Source: Stomoxys calcitrans (lineage: Eukaryota > Arthropoda > Insecta > Diptera > Muscidae). Taken from it: a stretch of 64,000 nt of DNA. This document shows positions 57,729 through 64,000 of this stretch, piece by piece. The DNA is taken from the NCBI RefSeq assembly GCF_963082655.1, contig NC_081553.1, forward strand, positions 46,526,930 through 46,590,929. Reading direction: 5' to 3'. The notes below the pieces were generated by a model, which worked only from the letters and a program-made list of their open reading frames with translations, was not told where the DNA came from and did not search any database. How positions within the stretch are numbered: the stretch's first letter is position 1; each line of letters begins with the position of its first letter. The position numbers and the translations under genes are program-made.

Positions 57729-58545
57729 TTATACCCTCCACCATAGGATGGAGGGTATACTAATTTCGGCATTCTGTTTGTAACTACTCGAAATATTCGT
57801 CAGAGACCCCATAAAGTATATATATTTTTGATCGTCGCAACATTTTATGTCGATCTATCCATGTCCGTCCGTCTGTCGAAAGCACGCTAACTTCCGAAGG
57901 AGTAAAGCTAGCCGCTTGAAATTTTGCACAAATACTTCTTATTAGTGTAGGTCAGTTGGTATTGTAAATGGGCCATATCGGTCCATGTTTTGATGTAGCT
58001 GTCATATAAACCGATCTTGGGTCTTGACTTCTTGAGCCTCTAGATTGCGCAATTCTCATCCGATTTGGCTGAAATTTTGCATGAGGTGTTTTGTTATGAC
58101 TTACAATAACTGTGCCAAGTATGACGTAAATCGGTATGGAACCAGATATAGCTGCCATATAAACCGATCTGGGATCTTGACTTCTTGAACCTCTAGAGGG
58201 CGCAATCATCTCATCCGATTTGGCTGAGATTTTGTACAACGGCTTCTCTCATGACCTTCAACATACGTGTCTAATATGGTCTGAATCGATCAATAGCTTG
58301 ATACAGCTCCCATATAAACCGATATCCCGATTTTGCTTCTTGAGCCCCTACAAGGCGCAATTCTTATCCGAATGAACTGAAATATTACACAATCACTTCC
58401 ACAATGTTCAGCATTTATTTATGGTCCGAATTGGACTATAATTTGTTTTGCCTAAGAAGAGATGCCGGGAAAAGAACTCGACAAATGCGATCCATGGTGG
58501 AGGGTATATGAGATCGGCCTGGCCGAACTTAGCACACTTTCACTT
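57729..58545 (-). mobile_element. Family B repeat, complete minus copy
   Basis: The cleanest B copy. It starts ATACCCTCCACCATAGGATG, then AAAGCTAGCCGCTTGAAATT and three to four monomers. It ends AATGCGATCCATGGTGGAGG, a hairpin (TCGGCCTGGCCGA) and CTTAGCACACTTTCACTTGT. It is useful as the local reference for family B. Confidence 0.8.
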
Positions 58546-58559
58546 GTTCATTATCATTA

Positions 58560-59245
58560 TGGCGGAAAACCCTTCAAATCGACGCTTTACTATCAAAAAG
58601 GCGCTGGTTTGAGTTGATGTGTGAACAATGATTCATCTTCTCGTCATGGTGAACAATGATTCGTCTTCTCTTGTTCGTTTTTCGTTTTGTGGTTTACCAC
58701 TCAGAATTAAACGTCCTATGTGCCTCAAGCGCAACTCTCCCCAAATGACCTGTTTTGCCGAAGAAACAGGCGACCATTTGCTTCGAAATGCTTCTTCCGA
58801 AAACAACTTTCGTAGAATATAGTTCGTCATCTAAGACCCACACACTGTACATTGTTGTTTTGTTTCGGGTTCATACACATAAATCCACGATTCGCCAACT
58901 GTCTCGATCTTGTAAACGTATTTCTTCCCACTTATAGTCAAGAGCATTTTTTTAGTGATTGTCAAATGTGCGGAATCCAACGGGAGCAAACCTTTTTTTC
59001 GGCAAGGTGTTCGTGCAATATCGAATATATGCTGGTGAATGAAATGCTCAAGGATACCTCTATATCACGACATGTCACATGACGATTTTGTATTATAAGT
59101 TCACGTACAGTATCAATATTATCTGATTCAACGGCAACAACAGAAATAATGGTCGTAAGACAAAACGTTCCGAGTACCATTATACTGGAAAATGTCAAAC
59201 TTTCCAATGGATATACCAGATTGCACCTGGCAACACTTGGTGTTC
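58560..59245 (-). pseudogene. Mariner transposase fossil
   Basis: Read on the minus strand it has the helix-turn-helix region (DNIDTVRELIIQNRHVTCRD and SLSISFTSIYSILHEHLAEK, followed by CSRWIPH, residues from 59207 downward). Next is the catalytic neighbourhood ESWIYVYEPETKQQ, but the usual GDESW reads VGESW, so the first catalytic Asp is gone. After a stop and frameshift come blocks ending in FGKTGH-like sequence (58670-58830). Several frameshifts break it. Mariner transposases cut and paste DNA at TA sites, and this copy cannot. No inverted ends were identified nearby. Subfamily resembles irritans/mellifera-type by motif style. Confidence 0.75.
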
Positions 59246-59559
59246 CCTAGGTCTGAAACTTATATAGCAGCCGTCCTATATTTTATTCGGTTGCAGATCA
59301 ATATTTCGAAGTGTTTAACAGGGAATGATTAGTGTGACATTTTGATTCCCTAAAGTGTTGAGTATCGAAAGTGGTAAATTTGTCATCCATGGGAGCGTAT
59401 GATTTACAACTGAATTTTATTACAAAGATTATACGACCCCATGTCTAATGGATGCTTGTCATTCTGAGTTGATCTAGCCATGTCCGCCTAAATCACAATA
59501 ACGGTCATAGACATGCATTGGAAAACTAACACAGCGAGAACAAAGTGTGGAGTCGGTGT

Positions 59560-59905
59560 TGTATGCATTTCACAGAAGTATTTTCGCCATTTCTTCAAGA
59601 TGAATAAAACCTGTCATTTGAAGCTCTCACAGCCTTCAGACCTAAAGATTTCTTATGAATAAAAGTCTATCGAATTAGCATCTGGCGAATTGAACAACAA
59701 TTGTGTGGACGAAATGAAGTGCGACATATCATTTTGTTAACCATTCTTGGTTTACATGTGGTTTATCTGATAGTGCCAAATCTTGATGGTACGCCCACGA
59801 TCCACGAGCGGAATGCCCACGTCTCCTTACCAGCTTCCATACAGTTTTTTTGATAATAAGTCGCATTTACTTTGACGCCAGAATGAAATGTTCACTTTGA
59901 TGTGA
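59560..59905 (-). pseudogene. Second mariner/Tc1-type transposase fossil
   Basis: Minus-strand blocks in order are GVKVNATYYQKN (about 59850-59890), HQDLALSDKPHVNQEWLTK (the second catalytic Asp region, about 59735-59795) and PDANSIDFYS (about 59655-59685, the third acidic region). The blocks lie in different frames with intervening stops. It is distinct from the neighbouring mariner fossil, whose conserved blocks lie elsewhere, but both could derive from one broken element. Confidence 0.6.
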
Positions 59906-59989
59906 CTTTTCAGTCATATATACGAAAATCACACTCTTGCTCTTGAACCCCATCACGAATTTTTATTAAGTTTTTGAATAGCTTTTATA

Positions 59990-60335
59990 AACTACAGGTT
60001 CTTAACGGGCAGATCGGTTTATATGGTAGCTATATCTAAATATACTCCGACCTGGACCATATTTCAGTAGCATGTCCAGAGGCTTACTGATCCAAATTTC
60101 AGTGAAATCGAATAATAAATGCAGCTTTAATGGACTTCAGACCCTTAACCAGAAGACCGGTCTATATGGCAGCTATATCCAAATATGGTCGGATTTGACC
60201 CGTTCAAAAACTAAACATGCGTGCACCAAAAATTCGTATCTGTGCCAAATTTCAGCTCAATATCTCAGCTGTTGAAGCTGTAGAGTCATAACAACAGACG
60301 GACGGACACACGGACATCGTTAAATCGCCTTAGAA
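59990..60335 (+). mobile_element. Family A fragment cut by the LINE at 60.34 kb
   Basis: Two monomers (GATCGGTTTATATGGTAGCT) and the closing module CAACAGACGGACGGACACAC, ATCGTTAAATCGCCTTAGAA. It stops where the LINE begins. Confidence 0.65.
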
Positions 60336-60345
60336 TTTCAATCTC

Positions 60346-60819
60346 ATGGCAGCCGGTTGTACGCACCGGATTGACTCGATAGAATCCTTCATTGGCAACA
60401 GCTGCCGCCTCAGTGTACGTGTTCGTCTTTTTTTTTGTCATGGAAGAGGCACATCCCAGAGTGCCTTCTCCGCACGCCGGGTCCGTGCCGGGATTGAAAA
60501 GAACCCCGGACCCTGGTTCTGTTTGGTCCGCCAGAACCGTCTTCATCGTCGGTCGGTGTCGATAAGGTGTAACCAGTGCATGGAGTGGGTACACTTGCGA
60601 TCTTGCTGTGGCTTCACTTCACAACGGGAGTATAGTCATACTGAATATGTTGCAATGTGCTGTGCGAACATAGCAAGCAGTGGGTCACAAGCGTCGTCTT
60701 CGTCGCCTTCTGCGTCCTCGTTGTCGGACTATGTGATCCCCCGATCTCTTCCGTGCGGCAATATACGCAACAGCAGCATCCAAGCCCCAATACTGCCAGG
60801 CCAGTGCCGGTGCAACTAA
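60346..60819 (+). pseudogene. LINE N-terminus: 2A-like motif and PHD-like finger
   Basis: The frame opens with MAAGCTHRIDSIESF. Residues 49-56 (60490-60513) read GIEKNPGP, close to the 2A consensus D(V/I)ExNPGP with Gly for the first Asp. In 2A peptides the ribosome skips the bond between the last Gly and Pro, here between residues 55 and 56, and so releases the N-terminal part. A Cys/His-rich stretch follows directly (WFCLVRQNRL and SIRCNQCMEWVHLRSCCG), resembling a PHD finger with one Cys apparently replaced by Arg. A Ser/Pro-rich linker leads to the frameshift near 60790. N-terminal 2A motifs have been described in several APE-type LINEs. Whether this diverged copy is functional is doubtful. 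Confidence 0.7.
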
Positions 60820-61726
60820 ACTGCAACGGTCTCCGTGGCAAGATCGATGAAGTTGTGGATTTCATGAGTCGGAGGAGCATATTGGTCTCAGCGATCCAGG
60901 AGACAACGCTGACCAACACCTGCAGCCTGCACAGTTGTCACGGATACAATGTGCTACATAGGGATCACTCAAGGAATGAAGGTGGGGGATTGGCCTTCGT
61001 GATACACCATTACATGCAATATAGACCCATCTCGCCTGGCACTAGTGACAAGGAGTGCATGGGGATAGCAGTCAGGTCCGATATTGCCGAGATAGAGCTA
61101 TACAACGTGGACATACCGCCGGTTGGCAGCTATGTCCCGATTAATGGCCAAGATTACAACTCCGAAATAAGTGGGTTACTACCTGGCCATGTTCTAGGGG
61201 ACTTTAATGTGCATCACATTTCATGGCATTCTCCCCTAGGTGACGACCAGCGTGGCATGGCTTTGGCAAAGCATGATTGAAGGCTCCACGATTTACACGG
61301 TGAATTAGGATGCCCCCACCAGGATTACGAGGAGGTGCAGACATTTCCATTGCATCCCCTGATCTCCTGAGTGACGTATCCTGGCAAGCCGTCGTTTCTT
61401 TGGACTCAGACCACCTCCCCATAATTCTCACCATCGACAGACCACCCGACTTCATAACTTCTGAGCGCCGAAAGTTTATCAATCAAAAAAAGGCCTATTG
61501 GGCTGGCTTCAGAGAGTATACAAATCGCCGCTTCAGTGTACTCCCACCGCCCTCGGATGTGATGGTTGCCGAGAGGAAATTCCGAGACATCATTAACACA
61601 GCAACTGCTCGCTTTATACCAACCGGTCGAATACCGCAAGTGCGGCCCAATGTCCCGGCGCAGGCAGTGGCACTCGCAGACGAGATCATAGGATTCGTTG
61701 CACTTACCCCAGAATCAGCGAGCTGA
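60800..61726 (+). pseudogene. LINE endonuclease domain, frameshifted
   Basis: AP-type endonuclease blocks: VQLNCNGLRGKIDEVVDF (60810 on), the catalytic Glu in VSAIQETTL, GGGLAFVIHH, HVLGDFNVHHISWHSPLGDD (about 61190-61245) and, after a frameshift near 61275-61310, SLDSDHLPIILT (about 61400). It would nick target DNA to prime reverse transcription. After that comes the basic linker before the RT (KKAYWAGFREYTNRRF), stopping at 61726. Confidence 0.75.
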
Positions 61727-63912
61727 ATCTGGAAATAAACAGAGTAGTCAACGAACATAAGCGGAATCTATGGCTGGAACACTCGCAGCAATGTAACTTA
61801 GGCACCAGTTTAGTCAAGCTGTGGTCTAATGTAGACGGGATGACAGGACCTCAGTCACTTTTGGCAAAATAACTGTGACTGATCCGAAGAGATGCGCCAG
61901 GTTGTTCAACCGTCAATTTATTGTGCAACCCGAGAGTGACATGGCCAGGAAGAGAGCCATTCGCCTTATTCGTGGTCTAGGAGCCGATGGCCAGCCATCA
62001 CAATTTACCGTGGGCGAAGTTACAAATGTCATCCGTGGCGCCAAATCATCCAAGGCGTTGGGCCCCGTCGGAATCTCTACATTGATGTTGAAGAATCTGG
62101 ATTCACCTCGAGTTGAGTATCTTACAACTGTTCTCAACTTGTCTTTTAACACTCTTATAGTTCCCAATGTCTGGAAAATGGGCAGATTGATGCCGCTACT
62201 GAAGCCTGGAAAGGGCTCGAGTTTGGGGGAGTCGTACAAACCAATCTTCCTGCTTTCAACAGTAGCAAAGACGCTTGAGGCATTACTCCTCACGAGCCTC
62301 GTAGGAGATTTCTATTCGCCGAGCATTAACATGGATTTCGAAGACTGCATAGCAAAACAACTGCTTTGCATGCCCTCACCGCACACATTTGCCGTGGCTT
62401 CAATCAGCCCAGGCCATGTGATAGAACGGTTCTTAAGGCATTGGACCTATTGAAGGCATTCAACATGGTCAGCCATGCCAAACTATTTGAGGACATCGCC
62501 ACCACGTCCCTCCAGCCAGGCATGAAACGCTGGGTCACGAATTATCTGTGTGGTCGCCAGTCATTTGTGGAATTTAGGGATAAGAAGTCGAAGCACCGTA
62601 CAGTGAAATAGGGAGTTGCCCAAGATGGGGTGATATCTCCGGCACTGTTTAACCTCTACCTATCCTCTATTACACCCCCTCCAGACGGCATAGAGATCGT
62701 ATCATATGCGGACGATTGTACGATCATGGCATCAGGCCCCCCACCCATTGATGACATCTTCGATATGTTGAACGTCTACCTTAACGAACTTGCCTCATAT
62801 TTCGCTGCAAAAAGTCTGAAGATATCAGCCACCAAATCTTCAGCCACGTTGTACACTACAAATACGCGTGAGGTGAATACCGAGCTGACTGTGATGGTCA
62901 ATGGAGAAATGATTCCGATCATCAAGTATCCCAAAATACTTGGCGTCACATTTGAAAGCTCTTAAACATTCTCCCCACATGCCACAGCAATTTGCGATAA
63001 AGTCCAAAGTAGAAACAAGGTCCCCAATTCACTTGCTGGCAGCACTGACAAAGTGCTGACAAAGAAACCTTGTGGACCACGTACAAAGCAATTGGCCGGT
63101 CTGTGGTAAGTTATGCAGCGCCAGGGTGGTCTCGTCAACTTTGTGACACGCAGTGGAATGATATTCAGATCTGTCAGAATGCCGAACTGCGACAGGCTGT
63201 CTCCTCAGCTCTCATGTGGACCAGCTCCATCAGGAAACGAAGACATAACTACAATACATGCTGCCTAACCAATAACTTTTGGTCTGTTATCGCAGAGACC
63301 ATCCAAATCATCATCTTGTGGATAGATATCCACCGCCTAGAAGCCGCCCTCCGAACTGCGACGGGCTGTCTCCTCAGTTCTCATGTGGACCACCTTCATC
63401 AGGAGACAAAGATACTACCAGTGCGAAGACATAACTACATGCTGCCTAAGCAATACCTTTTGGGCTGTTATCGCAGAGACCATCCAAATCATCATCTTGT
63501 GGATAGATATCAACCGCCCAGAAGCCTTAAGGTAGATCTACATGCGCTAGAGCGTGAGGTTCAGCGCTACAAGAGAGAACCTCTAGATCAAGCGGCATAT
63601 CAAGCAGGTCTTAACAACATTCATGCAGATGCGGTAAAAAGCTACCGGGTGAATGTAGTCCTTGGAGAGCGACCGCCTTCCATTGCACCTGATGAAATTG
63701 ACCTCCACCGGCTAATCAGATTGGGTATAGCTCAATTGTGTTCCGGCAGATGTAGCCGCCTCAATTCCTACAGAACAAGGATTGATGCCGAAGTGCAAGA
63801 TGTTTGTCCCGATTGTAACCAGGGACCACACGATACACGTCACCTGTTTAACTACCCAGCCAGACCCACTCGACTCGGATCCAGATCCCTGTGGACCGAG
63901 TCCCCATCTTAG
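61727..63912 (+). pseudogene. LINE reverse transcriptase and C-terminus, multiply broken
   Basis: RT blocks survive in several frames: KSSKALGPVGISTLMLKNL, MPLLKPGKGSSLGESYKP, ALDLLKAFNMVSHAKLFED, then an in-frame TAG at 62609-62611 just before GVAQDGVISPALFNLYL, and the active-site VSYADDCTIM (about 62700-62730). A further frame break lies near 62965-63070. The C-terminal part (63070-63912) contains a tandem duplication of about 165 bp (63187-63352 and 63354-63526). It ends with VCPDCNQGPHDTRHLFNY, where Tyr stands at the place of the last Cys of the CCHC-type motif. No RNase H is seen. Confidence 0.75.
63187..63526 (+). repeat. Tandem duplication inside the LINE C-terminus
   Basis: Both halves contain CTGCGAC(A/G)GGCTGTCTCCTC, CTCATGTGGACCA, CTGTTATCGCAGAGACCATC and CATCATCTTGTGGATAGATA. 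The left half is read out of frame relative to the right, so it adds a false peptide segment. Confidence 0.85.
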
Positions 63913-64000
63913 TCACAGAGTTCCTGGGTCTTGACACTCAATGCAATCAAGCAGACGAAAGATAGAACACAACAAACTGGTACAACAACGACAACGATCC

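Larger units (their letters stand above)
60336..63990 (+). mobile_element. LINE with 2A-like motif and PHD-like finger, broken copy
   Basis: One polyprotein of fly-LINE type in the order 2A-like motif, PHD-like finger, endonuclease, reverse transcriptase, C-terminal zinc motif. It ends in a (CAA)n-rich tail near the right edge. It begins abruptly after family A sequence at about 60340. At least six lesions (frameshifts, stops, a tandem duplication) inactivate it. Its 3' target duplication would lie at or beyond the window edge. Confidence 0.8.

Overview
This window looks like heterochromatin-like intergenic or intronic DNA of a higher (calyptrate) fly. The grounds are AT-rich unique sequence, abundant fly-type interspersed repeats with (GTCY)n tracts and a TTTATAGGGTCGGAAAT core, a tRNA-derived SINE, irritans-type mariner ends, and RTE, Jockey and other LINEs. 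A muscid such as Stomoxys or Musca is my best guess, from general recollection of these repeats rather than any search. I found no convincing host gene. Nearly every long reading frame belongs to a retrotransposon or is an accident of tandem repeats. A 200-base run of N lies at 38100-38299.

Layout. 1-1540 is a degenerate minisatellite that runs off the left edge. 1541-9865 is mostly three related families of non-autonomous elements, here called A, B and C. Each has an end reading TTTTTATACCC or similar, a GTCY tract and internal tandem monomers of about 150 bp (about 300 bp in C). A and B carry a GC-rich hairpin at the other end. They resemble dipteran mini-me/DINE-1-type (Helitron/Helentron-related) repeats. 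A full-length SINE with target-site duplications sits in a B copy at 8089-8394. 11440-13480 is a different tandem array with a 400-bp higher-order repeat. 16190-21560 holds LINE and SINE fossils, a GC-rich minisatellite, an unrecognised decayed coding-like region, head-to-head B copies and a near-perfect 73-bp-arm palindrome.

23.2-33.3 kb is a three-layer nest. A B element is split by an RTE-type LINE, which is split by an apparently intact 5.0-kb Jockey-clade LINE (26946-31953) flanked by a 15-bp target-site duplication. In that LINE the ORF1 stop and ORF2 start overlap as TAATG. 34.5-37.1 kb holds a second SINE with target-site duplications, a C element with 300-bp monomers, and a TA microsatellite that grew inside one monomer. 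39.8-44.1 kb is a second, almost intact LINE with an L1-like ORF1 and an (ACT)n tail. It is followed by an RNase H fossil of another LINE.

44.9-58.5 kb is dominated by A and B copies in both orientations. 58.56-59.9 kb holds two mariner/Tc1-type transposase fossils on the minus strand. 60.34 kb to near the right edge is a broken third LINE whose N-terminus carries a 2A-like motif (GIEKNPGP) followed by a PHD-like zinc finger. The genes do not form a pathway. They are successive layers of mobile elements, the youngest being the Jockey copy at 27-32 kb.
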